Source: Glycomyces sp040645615 (GTDB taxonomy: Bacteria; Actinomycetota; Actinomycetes; Mycobacteriales; Micromonosporaceae). Taken from it: a stretch of DNA of 64,000 bases. Numbering within the stretch: position 1 is the stretch's first letter; every line of letters begins with the position of its first letter. This document shows, piece after piece, positions 14,829 through 23,674 of this stretch. The notes beneath the pieces are model-generated. The model saw only the letters and a list, made by a program, of their open reading frames with translations, was not told the origin of the DNA and did no database searches. The position numbers and the translations under genes were made by a program. The stretch is taken from contig NZ_JBEYYO010000001.1 of assembly GCF_040645615.1 (NCBI RefSeq), positions 1 to 64,000 on the forward strand, written 5' to 3'.

Positions 14829-16706
14829 TCACACAGCGCACGAGGTGCCGACGCTGTTGCGGTTGTGGAAAGAGAGGTCGATGTTCTCCGCGTAGTCCAC
14901 GGTCTCGCCGTGGCTCGGGGAGGTCACGATGACCTCGCAGTGCTGCGGCTCGGGGCTGATCACCCAGTAGCCCATGGTGGCGGTGACGTTCGTGTACCCG
15001 GCCGCGTTGAGCGCGTCGCGGGCCTCGAACGTGGTCATGCCGCGCACGTCGGGGACGGTGCCGTCGCCGGTGGGCGGCGGGTCCTGCGCGGTGTCGTCCT
15101 CAGCGCCGCCCTCGCCCGAGTCGCCGGTGTGGCCTTCGGTGTGGCCGCCGGAGTTCTCGGTCGCGGTCTCGGCGGTCGCTTCGGCGGTGGTCGGCTCGGG
15201 CTCCTCGACGGGGCTGGTCTCGGGCTCCGCGGACTCGGTCGGAGACGCGGTCTCGGCGGCGGGCGCGGTGGTCGGATCGCCGCTCCCGATCACCGGCCCG
15301 TCCCCGGCCCACGGCCGCGCGATCAGGACCGCGACGACCACGGCGACGGTGGTGACGGCGAGAGCGAGCAGCGCGAAGCGCTTGCGCCGCTTGCGAGGCG
15401 CCGCGCCGGGAGGCGCGGCGGGGATGCGTTGGAGCAGGATGGTCGCCGACTCGTCCCGGTCCGCAGGGGACGGAGCGGAGCCGGGCGAACCGGCCGCCGG
15501 GCCGTGCGCGCCCGTGCCGGGATGGCGAGGACCGAGCCCGGAGTCCGGCGTGGCCGCCTGGCCCGTGCCGGGCTGCGCGAGTGCCGCTGCTCCCGTCTGG
15601 TGGGGACTAAGGCCGGAAGCCGGCGTGACCGCCTGACCCGCCTCGGGTTGCGCCGCGTCCCCAGCTTGGTTGGGACCAGGGCCGGTTTCCGGCGTGGCCG
15701 CCCAGCCCGCGCCGGGTCCGTCCGCCGCCCCATCCGTGCCGGGCTGCGGCGCGACCGCTTGTGGCGAGTCGGATCCAGCCACCCCGCTCGTGCCGGGCTG
15801 CGGCGCACCGGGCCCGGCCGCCGCGCTCGCGAACGGTTCCGTTGCCGCCGCGGCGATCTCGCCCGTCGCGACCTGCGGATGCGCGCCCGTCGTCGCCGCC
15901 CTGCACGCCGCCGCGAGCACTTCCCCCGAAGGCCAGCGCTCCTCCGGGACTTTCTTAAGCGACCTCGTGACCACCCCAGCCACCTCCGGCGGGACATCGC
16001 CCGGGAGTTCCGGCGGGTCCGAGTAGAGGTGCCCGTGGATGATCGCGGCCGGGTCGTCCGCGTCGAACGGCGGCGCTCCCGTCAGGCACTCGTAGGCCAC
16101 CGCGCCCAGTGAGTACAGGTCGGACGCGCCGGTGACGCCCTTGTCGCGCAACTGCTCCGGCGACACGTACGGCGCGGTCCCCAGGACCGCGTCGGTCGGG
16201 GTCAGGCGCGCGCGATGCGCGAACAGGGAGATCCCGAAGTCCACCACCTTGACCCGGTCCGCCTCGCCCACCAGGATGTTCCCCGGTTTGACGTCCCGGT
16301 GCACGATCCCCTTGCGGTGCGCGGCCGCCAGCGCCTCGGCCACCTGCGCCACGATCCGCATCGTCCGCGCCGGGTCCAGCCGCTCCTCGCGGTGCAGCAG
16401 CTCCGCGAGCGAGACGCCCTCGACCAGCTCCATCACCAGGAACAGGGCCGCCCGGTCGCCGTCGGCCTCCTCGCCGAAGTCGTAGATCTCGACGCACCCG
16501 GGACCCTTGAGGCTCGCGAGCGTCTTCGCCTCGCGCTCGAAGCGGTCCCTGGGCCGCTGGGACTCGTCCAGGCCCGGGTGCAGGACCTTCACGGCCACGT
16601 CGCGTTCGAGCCGCTCGTCCACGGCCCGCCACACACTGCCCATGCCGCCGGAGGCGATGACCCGTTCGAGCCGGTACCGGCCGGCGACGAGGGTTCCGGA
16701 TTCCAC
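14829..16706 (-). CDS. PASTA-domain serine/threonine protein kinase (PknB-like)
   Basis: This 625-residue membrane kinase has a catalytic domain at about residues 10-265: glycine loop ASGGMGSVW, Lys in VAVKVL, catalytic HRDVKPGN, DFG, activation segment ending APYVSPEQ. A Pro/Gly/Ala-rich linker at about 285-400 contains three imperfect repeats of about 24 residues. One transmembrane segment lies at about 432-452 after KRRKR, then an acidic Thr/Glu-rich stalk, and one PASTA domain at about 550-620 ending with two Cys that could form a disulfide. PASTA kinases sense peptidoglycan fragments and adjust wall growth. GAGG lies 7 nt before the GTG at 16706 but only 2 nt before an in-frame TTG, so GTG is preferred. 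It is divergent from the citrate synthase gene. Confidence 0.92.
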   Translation of the reverse strand: MESGTLVAGRYRLERVIASGGMGSVWRAVDERLERDVAVKVLHPGLDESQRPRDRFEREAKTLASLKGPGCVEIYDFGEEADGDRAALFLVMELVEGVSLAELLHREERLDPARTMRIVAQVAEALAAAHRKGIVHRDVKPGNILVGEADRVKVVDFGISLFAHRARLTPTDAVLGTAPYVSPEQLRDKGVTGASDLYSLGAVAYECLTGAPPFDADDPAAIIHGHLYSDPPELPGDVPPEVAGVVTRSLKKVPEERWPSGEVLAAACRAATTGAHPQVATGEIAAAATEPFASAAAGPGAPQPGTSGVAGSDSPQAVAPQPGTDGAADGPGAGWAATPETGPGPNQAGDAAQPEAGQAVTPASGLSPHQTGAAALAQPGTGQAATPDSGLGPRHPGTGAHGPAAGSPGSAPSPADRDESATILLQRIPAAPPGAAPRKRRKRFALLALAVTTVAVVVAVLIARPWAGDGPVIGSGDPTTAPAAETASPTESAEPETSPVEEPEPTTAEATAETATENSGGHTEGHTGDSGEGGAEDDTAQDPPPTGDGTVPDVRGMTTFEARDALNAAGYTNVTATMGYWVISPEPQHCEVIVTSPSHGETVDYAENIDLSFHNRNSVGTSCAV

Positions 16707-16956
16707 GTGCAAACCTCAGTTCGGTCGTCGAGCGGGACTGCGGAGCGGCGGGCGGGCCCGGGGCACGAGGAACCGAAGGACCCTCGGATCACCGCTCCGG
16801 CAACAGTGTGACCCGCCCGTACCGCCGAGTATTCCCGGGGTCGGGTTCGAGCCCCCGGGCCTCGAAATCCCGTAGGCTGTCAAGCGAACCGGAGCGGCGG
16901 ACCCGGCATGCCGTGACAGGCGGCGGCACGCGGACGCACCGGGCGAGGAGGACCCA

Positions 16957-18102
16957 ATGACCGAATTCATCGAAGTCCCCAAGGGCCTCGACCGCGTCAT
17001 CGTCGCCGACACCGAGATCGGCGACGTGCGCGGCGAGGAGGGCTTCTACCACTACCGCCAGTACAGCGCCGTGGACCTCGCCGAGCACTGCTCGTTCGAG
17101 CAGGTCTGGTACCTCATGACCCACGCGGCCCTGCCCACCCGCGAGCAGCTCGCCGACTTCAAGGCCCAGGTCGCGCCCCACCGCGTCCTCACCGATCAAC
17201 TGCGCGACCTCCTGCCCCACCTTGCCGCCGACTCCCCGCTCGACGGCCTGCGCACCGCCCTGTCGGCCGCGTGCGCCGCCCGGCCGATGCGGCCCGTGCT
17301 CGACATCGACGAGGCCGCCCGCGCCGACGACGCGCTGTTCGCGTGCGCCGTCACCCCCGCGATCCTCACCGCCATGTGGCGCCTCGGCCAGGGACTCGAC
17401 CCCATCGACCCGCGAGAAGACCTCGGCTACGCCGCGAACTACCTCTACATGATGACCGGCGAGGAGCCCACCGAAGCCGCCGCGAGGGCCGTCGAGCACT
17501 ACCTCATCCTCACCATCGACCACGGCTTCAACGCTTCCACCTTCACCGCCCGCGTCATCGCCTCCACCGGCGCCGACCTCGGCGCGGCCCTCGTCGGCGC
17601 TATCGGCGCGCTCTCGGGACCCCTCCACGGCGGCGCCCCCGCCCGCGCGCTGGACGCCCTCGACGCGATCGGCGGCCCCGACAACATCGACGCGTGGATC
17701 CGCGGCGAACTCGAAGCGGGCAACCGCATCATGGGCTTCGGGCACGCCGTCTACAAGACCGACGACCCGCGCTCGCTGCACCTGAGGGACGTCGCGACCG
17801 AACTCGGCGGCGACGTCGTCGACTTCGCCAAGACCGTGGAGCGCCGCGTGGTCGAGATCCTCGCCGAGGTCAAACCCGGCCGCAAGCTCTACACCAACGT
17901 CGAGTTCTACGCGGGCGTGGTCATGGAGCTCGCCGGGGTCCCGCGCCCGATGTTCACGCCCACGTTCACCACCAGCCGCGTGGTCGGCTGGAGCGCCAAC
18001 ATCCTCGAACAGGCCCGCGACTCCAAGATCATCCGCCCCCGCGCCCGCTACGTCGGCACCCCGCCGCCCCAACCGGTCCCCGAAGACGGCTTCGCCGCCT
18101 GA
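16957..18102 (+). CDS. citA: citrate synthase (citrate/2-methylcitrate synthase family)
   Basis: This 381-residue protein keeps the family active-site stretches: NASTFTARVIASTGAD, GALSGPLHGGAPARAL with the catalytic His, GFGHAVYKTDDPR with the second His, and FTTSRVVGWSANILEQ with the substrate Arg. The length fits the shorter actinobacterial citrate synthase 2 rather than the longer hexameric GltA type. It condenses acetyl-CoA with oxaloacetate; propionyl-CoA use cannot be excluded by sequence, but no prp genes adjoin it. GAGGAGG stands 6 nt before the ATG. A strong hairpin follows. Confidence 0.92.
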   Translation: MTEFIEVPKGLDRVIVADTEIGDVRGEEGFYHYRQYSAVDLAEHCSFEQVWYLMTHAALPTREQLADFKAQVAPHRVLTDQLRDLLPHLAADSPLDGLRTALSAACAARPMRPVLDIDEAARADDALFACAVTPAILTAMWRLGQGLDPIDPREDLGYAANYLYMMTGEEPTEAAARAVEHYLILTIDHGFNASTFTARVIASTGADLGAALVGAIGALSGPLHGGAPARALDALDAIGGPDNIDAWIRGELEAGNRIMGFGHAVYKTDDPRSLHLRDVATELGGDVVDFAKTVERRVVEILAEVKPGRKLYTNVEFYAGVVMELAGVPRPMFTPTFTTSRVVGWSANILEQARDSKIIRPRARYVGTPPPQPVPEDGFAA

Positions 18103-18112
18103 GACCACGCCA

Positions 18113-18146
18113 GCGGCCCCGCACGACGACAGTCGTGCGGGGCCGC
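18113..18146. terminator. bidirectional terminator between citA and the SDR gene
   Basis: A perfect 15-bp stem (GCGGCCCCGCACGAC with its complement) has a 4-nt loop and lies between two convergent genes. Confidence 0.8.
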
Positions 18147-18154
18147 AATGATGA

Positions 18155-18952
18155 TCAATGCCCGAGGCCCTTTGCGAAGCCGCCGTCGACGGGGAGTTCG
18201 ACGCCGGTGGTGAACGTGGCATCGACCGCGAGGTAGAGCGCGGCGGCGGCGACCTCCTCGACGGTGCCGCCGCGGCCCATCGGGGTCGAGGCGTTCCCCT
18301 GCTCGATGAACTCGGCGCGCTGGTCCTCGGTCAGCTCGGCCACGCCCATCGTCGGGGTGAGGATGAAGCCCGGGGCGACCGCGTTGACGCGGATGCCGCG
18401 GGGCAGCAACTCGGCGGCGAGGACCTTCGCGAAGGCGGCGACGGCCTCCTTGGCACCGGAGTAGGCGCTCAGGCCCGGGAAGATCTCGTCGTTGGAGACC
18501 GTGGTGAAGACGATCGAGCCGCCCTCGGCGATGAGCGGCGCCAGATGCTGGACGGTGAAGAACGAGCCCTTCGTGTTCACGTCGAAGATCCGGTCCCAGG
18601 ACTCCTCGGTGACCGCTTCGAGGGTCTGGAACTCGGCGATGCCCTGGTTGACGAACAGGTAGTCGATGCCGCCGAGGAGCTCGGACGCCTTGCCCGCGAG
18701 CGCGGCGAGATCGGCGGCGTCGGTGACGTCGGAGCGGACCGGATGGGCCAGTGGGGTACCGAGCGCGGCTTGGGCTTCGGCGAGCCGCTGTTCGCTGCGT
18801 CCGGTGTAGAGCACGTTGGCCCCGCGGTCGGTGAGGGCGCGGACGATCGCCAGGCCCATGCCGATGGTGCCGCCGGTGACGACGGCGCGCTTGCCGCGCA
18901 AGGAGTTCGGGTCGGTGGCGGATGAGGTCGAGTCGTTCTGGATCGCTGTCAT
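18155..18952 (-). CDS. short-chain dehydrogenase/reductase, MerR-controlled
   Basis: This 265-residue SDR has the cofactor motif TGGTIGMGLA, the NAG-equivalent VNQGIAE and active-site residues Ser in TTVSNDE and Tyr/Lys in SAYSGAKEA, with the PGFI(L)TPTM stretch after them. TGRSE after strand 2 suggests NADP(H). The substrate is unknown. The ATG at 18952 is chosen because the longer frame begins inside the operator. It is divergent from a MerR regulator and the two genes share a 59-nt region with a near-perfect palindrome, the classic layout of a MerR-controlled detoxification gene. Confidence 0.9.
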   Translation of the reverse strand: MTAIQNDSTSSATDPNSLRGKRAVVTGGTIGMGLAIVRALTDRGANVLYTGRSEQRLAEAQAALGTPLAHPVRSDVTDAADLAALAGKASELLGGIDYLFVNQGIAEFQTLEAVTEESWDRIFDVNTKGSFFTVQHLAPLIAEGGSIVFTTVSNDEIFPGLSAYSGAKEAVAAFAKVLAAELLPRGIRVNAVAPGFILTPTMGVAELTEDQRAEFIEQGNASTPMGRGGTVEEVAAAALYLAVDATFTTGVELPVDGGFAKGLGH

Positions 18953-18969
18953 GTCGGCTACGCTAAACC

Positions 18970-18991
18970 TTGACGTTGACGTCAAAGTCAA
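18970..18991. promoter_or_regulatory. MerR-type operator shared by SDR and merR genes
   Basis: A 22-bp palindrome runs from TTGAC to GTCAA with only one mismatched pair. Read toward the SDR gene, TTGACT is followed 18-20 nt later by TTTAGCGT, the stretched spacer typical of MerR-activated promoters. Confidence 0.75.
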
Positions 18992-19011
18992 ACTTCTATG
19001 CGGGAGGTCAC

Positions 19012-19398
19012 ATGTTCATCGGAGAGCTGTCTCGCCGGACCGGAGTCAGCACCAGAGGGCTTCGCTATTACGAGGAACAGGGCTTGCTGCACCCGCAGCG
19101 ACGGGCCAGCGGCTACCGCGAGTTCGCCGAGGCCGATGTGGACAGGGTCCGCCGCGTCAGGGTCCTGCTCGCCGCCGGCCTGAACACCGACCTGATCGCC
19201 GAGGTCCTGCCGTGCATGACCGACACCGGCGCGATCCTGGCCCCGACGTGCGAGGAGATGGCCCGGGACCTCGAACGCGAACGCGAGCGCATGAGCCGAT
19301 CCATAGACGAGCTCAAGGTCGCCCACGAGATGCTCGACGCGATCATCCACGCCGGGGAGCTGCTGCCCGAGCGGCGGGACGGCGAGGCTCACAGGTGA
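19012..19398 (+). CDS. MerR-family transcriptional regulator
   Basis: This 128-residue protein starts IGELSRRTGVSTRGLRYYEEQGLL, the MerR winged-helix signature, with the RR...SGYREF wing. It continues as a dimerisation coiled coil (about residues 75-115). There is no Cys pair of the mercury or SoxR kind, though single Cys residues occur in VLPCMT and APTCEE. GGGAGG stands 4 nt before the ATG at 19012. It is divergent from the SDR gene it presumably activates. The stop lies 53 nt before pta, so read-through into pta is possible. Confidence 0.92.
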   Translation: MFIGELSRRTGVSTRGLRYYEEQGLLHPQRRASGYREFAEADVDRVRRVRVLLAAGLNTDLIAEVLPCMTDTGAILAPTCEEMARDLERERERMSRSIDELKVAHEMLDAIIHAGELLPERRDGEAHR

Positions 19399-19451
19399 GT
19401 CGGGGCGCATATCTCCTGCGGGGCGTGCGTGGGGTGGATAGCGTTGGAGGC

Positions 19452-21548
19452 GTGGCTCAAAGTCTGTATCTCGCCAGTCTGGACCCCGGCAGCGGCAAGT
19501 CCGCCGTAGCAGTCGGCGTCATGGACCTGCTCACCCGGCGCTCCGCGTCCGTGGCCGTCTTCCGCCCCATCGTCCGCGACGAACACGCGCATCCGGCCCC
19601 CGCCGACCCCGCCGGGCTCACCCCCGCGACCGGCGGCGACCCCGTCATCACCCTCCTGCGCGACCGGTACCGCCTCACCGCGCCCTATGAGGACTCCGTC
19701 GGCGTCACCTACTCCGACGTGCGCGCCGACGCCGACGCGGCCCTCACCCAGATCGTCGAGCGCTACCACGCGCTGGCCGACGGGCACGAGGTCGTGCTCG
19801 TGGTCGGCTCCGACTACTCCGATGTGGGCGCCTCGGTCGAGTTCACCTACAACACCCGCATCGCCGTCAACCTCGCCGCGCCGATGCTCCTGGTCATCAC
19901 CGGGCACCGCAAGAGCCCCGACGACATCGCCGCCGCGCTCCGCTTCGGCACCACCCAGGCCGAGGCCGACCACGCGACCGTCCTCGCCGCCGTGGTCAAC
20001 CGCGTCGCCCCCGCCGACGTGGCCACCGTCAAGGCCGCCCACCCCGGGACCGGCGTCATCGCCGAGGATCCCGCGATCGAAGCGCCCACTGTGGGCGAAC
20101 TCATCGAGGCCGCCGACGGGACGCTCGTCTCGGGCGACCCCGAGGTCTTCACCCGCACCGTCGGCGACGTCGTGGTCGCCGCGATGACCCTCCCCAACCT
20201 CCTCACGCGCCTCGCCGACGACAAGGCCGTGATCCTCCCCGGCGACCGCTCCGAGGTCCTCCTCGGCCTCCTCGCCGCCCACCTCGCCGAAGGCACCCCC
20301 AGCCTCTCGGCCGTGTTCCTCACCGGCGGCATCCGGCCCCAGCCGCAGATCCTCGACATCGTGGCCGGGCTCGACTCCCGCCTCCCGATCGCGCTGGTCC
20401 CGCACGACACGTTCGACATGGCCAACCTCGTCGGCGACGTCTCCGGCTCGCTCGCCGCCGGGGGCCAGCGCAAGATCTCGCGCACCCTCGAAGGCTTCGC
20501 GGCCGGCGTCGACGGGGACGACCTGCTCGACCGGCTCGCGCTGGCCAAGCCCTCGGTGGTCACGCCGATCATGTTCGAGCACTCGATGCTCGGGCGCGCC
20601 AAGGCCCTCGACAAGCACATCGTGCTGCCCGAAGGGGCCGAGCCGCGCATCCTCAAGGCCGCCGACATCCTCCTGCGCCGCGGGGTCGCGCGCCTGACGC
20701 TCCTGGGCGAGGAGTCCGAGATCCGCTCGCAGGCCGCGCAACTGGGCGTCGACCTCGGCTCGGCCGCCGTCCTCAACCCCGGCGACCACGAGATCCGCGA
20801 GCGCTTCGCGAAGGAGTACGCGAACCTGCGCGCCCACAAGGGCGTCACGGTCGAGGCCGCCTACGACACGGTCGCCGACGTGTCCTATTTCGGCACCATG
20901 ATGGTCCACACGGGCATGGCCGACGGGATGGTCTCCGGCGCGGTGCACACCACCGCCCACACCATCCGGCCCTCGTTCGAGATCATCAAGACCAAACCCG
21001 AAGTCGGGGTGGTCTCCTCGGTGTTCTTCATGTGCCTCGAAGACCGTGTGCTCGTCTACGGCGACTGCGCCGTCAACCCCAACCCCGATGCCGGGCAGCT
21101 CGCCGACATCGCGCTATCCTCTGCTGACACCGCCATCGAGTTCGGCGTGGAACCGCGCGTGGCGATGCTCTCCTACTCCACCGGCACCTCCGGCAGCGGC
21201 GAAGCCGTCGACAAGGTCCGGGAGGCCACCGAGATCGTCAGGTCGAGGCGGCCCGGGCTCCCGGTGGAGGGTCCCATCCAGTACGACGCCGCCGCCGACG
21301 CCGGTGTCGCGGGCACGAAACTGCCCCAGTCGCAAGTGGCCGGGAAGGCGACCGTGTTCATCGTCCCCGACCTGAACACCGGCAACAACCTGTACAAGGC
21401 CGTGCAGCGCTCGGCCGGGGCGATCGCGGTCGGCCCGGTGCTCCAAGGCCTCCGCAAGCCCGTGAACGACCTCTCCAGGGGCGCCACGGTGCCGGACATC
21501 GTCAACACCGTCGCGCTGACCGCGATCCAGGCGAGTCAGACCGACTGA
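19452..21548 (+). CDS. pta: phosphate acetyltransferase
   Basis: About 698 residues, with the three-part long-Pta design: a P-loop-like N-terminal domain (SLDPGSGKSAVAVGV), a DRTGG-type middle domain (about residues 210-330) and the catalytic PTA_PTB domain from about residue 370 (HIVLPEGAEPRILKAA; later SYSTGTSGSG and PDLNTGNNLYKAVQRS). It closely resembles the mycobacterial Pta in length and order. It interconverts acetyl-CoA and acetyl-phosphate. The start is uncertain: in-frame GTGs at 19425, 19434 and 19452 all fit, and the last gives the best family alignment although GGAGG is then only 1 nt away. ackA follows after 37 nt. Confidence 0.94.
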   Translation: MAQSLYLASLDPGSGKSAVAVGVMDLLTRRSASVAVFRPIVRDEHAHPAPADPAGLTPATGGDPVITLLRDRYRLTAPYEDSVGVTYSDVRADADAALTQIVERYHALADGHEVVLVVGSDYSDVGASVEFTYNTRIAVNLAAPMLLVITGHRKSPDDIAAALRFGTTQAEADHATVLAAVVNRVAPADVATVKAAHPGTGVIAEDPAIEAPTVGELIEAADGTLVSGDPEVFTRTVGDVVVAAMTLPNLLTRLADDKAVILPGDRSEVLLGLLAAHLAEGTPSLSAVFLTGGIRPQPQILDIVAGLDSRLPIALVPHDTFDMANLVGDVSGSLAAGGQRKISRTLEGFAAGVDGDDLLDRLALAKPSVVTPIMFEHSMLGRAKALDKHIVLPEGAEPRILKAADILLRRGVARLTLLGEESEIRSQAAQLGVDLGSAAVLNPGDHEIRERFAKEYANLRAHKGVTVEAAYDTVADVSYFGTMMVHTGMADGMVSGAVHTTAHTIRPSFEIIKTKPEVGVVSSVFFMCLEDRVLVYGDCAVNPNPDAGQLADIALSSADTAIEFGVEPRVAMLSYSTGTSGSGEAVDKVREATEIVRSRRPGLPVEGPIQYDAAADAGVAGTKLPQSQVAGKATVFIVPDLNTGNNLYKAVQRSAGAIAVGPVLQGLRKPVNDLSRGATVPDIVNTVALTAIQASQTD

Positions 21549-21585
21549 ACGAGTGCGCGCCGCCGCGCCGAGAAGGGGATGCTCA

Positions 21586-22770
21586 ATGAGCGCACCGGTC
21601 CTGGTGATCAACTCCGGTTCCTCGTCGATCAAGTACCAGCTGGTCGACGGGGAGACGCTGGAGGCCGCCACCACGGGGCTCATCGAGCGCATCGGCCAGG
21701 ACGAGTCGGTCCTGACCCACAAGAGCGACGGCGAGCGCCTGGAGCGCACCGGGCGCTTCGCCGACCACGCGGCCGGGCTCGAAGCGATGGTCGCCGCGTT
21801 CGAGGAGGCCGGGACGCCTCTGGCCGAGGCCGGGCTCATCGCCGTGGCCCACCGCGTGGTCCACGGCGGCGAGCGGTTCGTGCAGCCGGTGATCGTCGAC
21901 GACGAGGTCGAGCAGGCCGTCGAGGCGCTGTCCTCGCTCGCGCCGCTGCACAACCCGGCCAACCTCGAAGGCATCCGGGTCGCCCGCAAGCTCTTCCCGC
22001 GCCTGCCGCAGGTCGCCGTGTTCGACACGGCCTTCCACGCCACGGTCCCCGAACGGGCCCACCTGTACGCGGTGCCCAGCGAGTGGCGCGAGGAGCACGG
22101 GGTGCGGCGCTACGGCTTCCACGGGACCTCGCACGCCTATGTGTCCCGCAAGGCCGCCGAGCTGCTCGGCAAGAGCCCCAAGGCCGTCAACGTGATCGTG
22201 GCGCACCTGGGCAACGGCGCGTCGGTCACCGCGGTCGAGCGGGGCCGCTCGATCGACACCTCGATGGGCCTGACCCCGCTCGAAGGGCTCGTCATGGGCA
22301 CGCGCTCGGGCGACCTGGACCCGGCGATCGTGTTCCACATGCACCGCCGGACCGGCGCGAGCTTCGCCGACCTCGACGACGCGCTGAACAAGCGCTCGGG
22401 GATGCTCGCGCTCACCGGGCACATCGACAACCGCGCGATCGAGGCCGCCGCCGCCTCGGGGGACCGCGCCGCGCAGGTCGCGCTGGAGATCTACTGCTAC
22501 CGCATCCGCAAGTACATCGGCTCGTACATCGCCGCGCTCGGCGGCGCCGACGCGATCGCGTTCACCGCCGGGATCGGCGAGAACAGCGCTGAAGTGCGCG
22601 CGGGGGCCGTCGGGTCGCTGACGGCGCTCGGGGTGCAGCTCGACGAGGCCGCGAACGCCGCCGGGGGGCCGGTCATCTCCACGCCCGACTCGCCGATCAC
22701 CGTCATGGTGATCCCGACCAACGAGGAAGGCGAGATCGCCCGCCAGACCGCGGCCCTGCTCGAACGGTGA
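21586..22770 (+). CDS. ackA: acetate kinase
   Basis: This 394-residue kinase of the ASKHA fold has VLVINSGSSSIKY at the N-terminus, FDTAFHATVP, RRYGFHGTSHAYVS, the phosphate motif VAHLGNGASV, DTSMGLTPLEGL..GTRSGDLDP and the adenosine motif FTAGIGENSAEVR. It transfers phosphate between ATP and acetate. GAAGGGG lies 8 nt before the ATG at 21586. It forms an operon with pta, the standard arrangement, and ends with a strong terminator. Confidence 0.97.
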   Translation: MSAPVLVINSGSSSIKYQLVDGETLEAATTGLIERIGQDESVLTHKSDGERLERTGRFADHAAGLEAMVAAFEEAGTPLAEAGLIAVAHRVVHGGERFVQPVIVDDEVEQAVEALSSLAPLHNPANLEGIRVARKLFPRLPQVAVFDTAFHATVPERAHLYAVPSEWREEHGVRRYGFHGTSHAYVSRKAAELLGKSPKAVNVIVAHLGNGASVTAVERGRSIDTSMGLTPLEGLVMGTRSGDLDPAIVFHMHRRTGASFADLDDALNKRSGMLALTGHIDNRAIEAAAASGDRAAQVALEIYCYRIRKYIGSYIAALGGADAIAFTAGIGENSAEVRAGAVGSLTALGVQLDEAANAAGGPVISTPDSPITVMVIPTNEEGEIARQTAALLER

Positions 22771-22777
22771 GACAACG

Positions 22778-22811
22778 CGAAGAGCGGACCGGGGATCCGG
22801 TCCGCTCTTCG
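22778..22811. terminator. terminator after ackA, usable from both sides
   Basis: A perfect 15-bp stem (CGAAGAGCGGACCGG with its complement) around GGAT lies between convergent ackA and the SsgB-like gene. Confidence 0.85.
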
Positions 22812-22837
22812 GCTCACTGGTATGGCAGGTCCGGCGT

Positions 22838-23272
22838 TTACACGCCCCCGGCCAGGAGTTTGGTGAGGGTCGTGTCCATGTCCACATAGCCCGATTCGCG
22901 GCCGCGCGGCACCAGGCTGTAGGCCCGGCGGAGGAACCGCTGCACCACGCCGCGGTTGATCTCGAACAGGGCGTTCCCGTCGGGCGAGGAGAGCGCCAGC
23001 GCCACCGACTCGCCGCGCGGGGTCGTCCACGGCCACACGCGCACGTCGCCGATGCCGGTGGGCTCCTCCAGGCCCTTGGCGAGCAGTTCGCGCGAGAACG
23101 ACCACGCGACCTGATCGGCGTCCGACCCGTCAGGGTGGAACATGACGCAGACCGCGTAGGGATCATCCGGGTCGTAGCGCAGACTCGCGCGCACACTCAC
23201 CGTCGCGAAATCGGGCGCGACGAGCCGCATGGTGGTGCCGATATCGACAGTCGCCGATCGTGCCATGCTCAT
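22838..23272 (-). CDS. SsgA/SsgB-like sporulation and cell-division protein
   Basis: This 144-residue protein has the SsgA-like signature in order: LRYDPDDPYAVCVMFHPDG, VAWSFSRELLAKGLEEPTGIGDVRVWPW and ALALSSPDGNALFEI, ending with a short helical tail. SsgB recruits FtsZ to sporulation septa in Streptomyces. Other SALPs guide peptidoglycan work during sporulation. Length and PTGIGDVRVWP fit SsgB best, but paralogues are hard to separate without a tree. Of two close ATGs, 23272 has GGGGGG 8 nt upstream and is preferred over 23266. Its presence argues for a morphologically complex actinomycete. Confidence 0.88.
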   Translation of the reverse strand: MSMARSATVDIGTTMRLVAPDFATVSVRASLRYDPDDPYAVCVMFHPDGSDADQVAWSFSRELLAKGLEEPTGIGDVRVWPWTTPRGESVALALSSPDGNALFEINRGVVQRFLRRAYSLVPRGRESGYVDMDTTLTKLLAGGV

Positions 23273-23674
23273 AGCGTTACCCCCCCAGTGGTGCGACCGG
23301 CTCCCCCCGAAGCCGGTCGTCATTCCAGTTCGCCGCCGCACCGGAGAACCGGTTTCGCGACCTCGAACAAGTCGTGATTCAGGTCTATCATTCAAGCCGT
23401 TGCACCGTACGACGATCGGCAAGACCGAGGACGGCGCGTTCAGCTGATTCAGGGGCAAAAACCTACAAAAGGCCACCATCGATCTTCCGTCGATGTCGTA
23501 ATTACAACAACAGGCTTCACTCTTTAGCGGTACTATTCCCCGATGCTCCGGCGGCACCCCGCAATGGACATTCCGGCCTTCTCGGAGCGGTCCGGAATTA
23601 TCGCAGTGAGGCCCGCGCCGAGGCGGTGATAGCGTTTCACCCGTAGTTCTCTGACTCCTCGGAAGGGGCGAACA
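23273..23674. other. 402-bp divergent intergenic region, lower GC
   Basis: No gene is supported here. The stretch separates the SsgB-like gene from the O-methyltransferase gene and is clearly less GC-rich than its surroundings (runs such as CAAAAACCTACAAAAGG and GTAATTACAACAACAGG). It contains an inverted repeat CATCGA-N7-TCGATG at 23477-23495. It most likely holds the promoters and regulator sites of both genes. Confidence 0.6.

Noticed and set aside
16707..16956. Small gene in the kinase-citA gap
   Set aside because: No frame there has a ribosome-binding site or protein-like composition; it is best read as a divergent promoter region.
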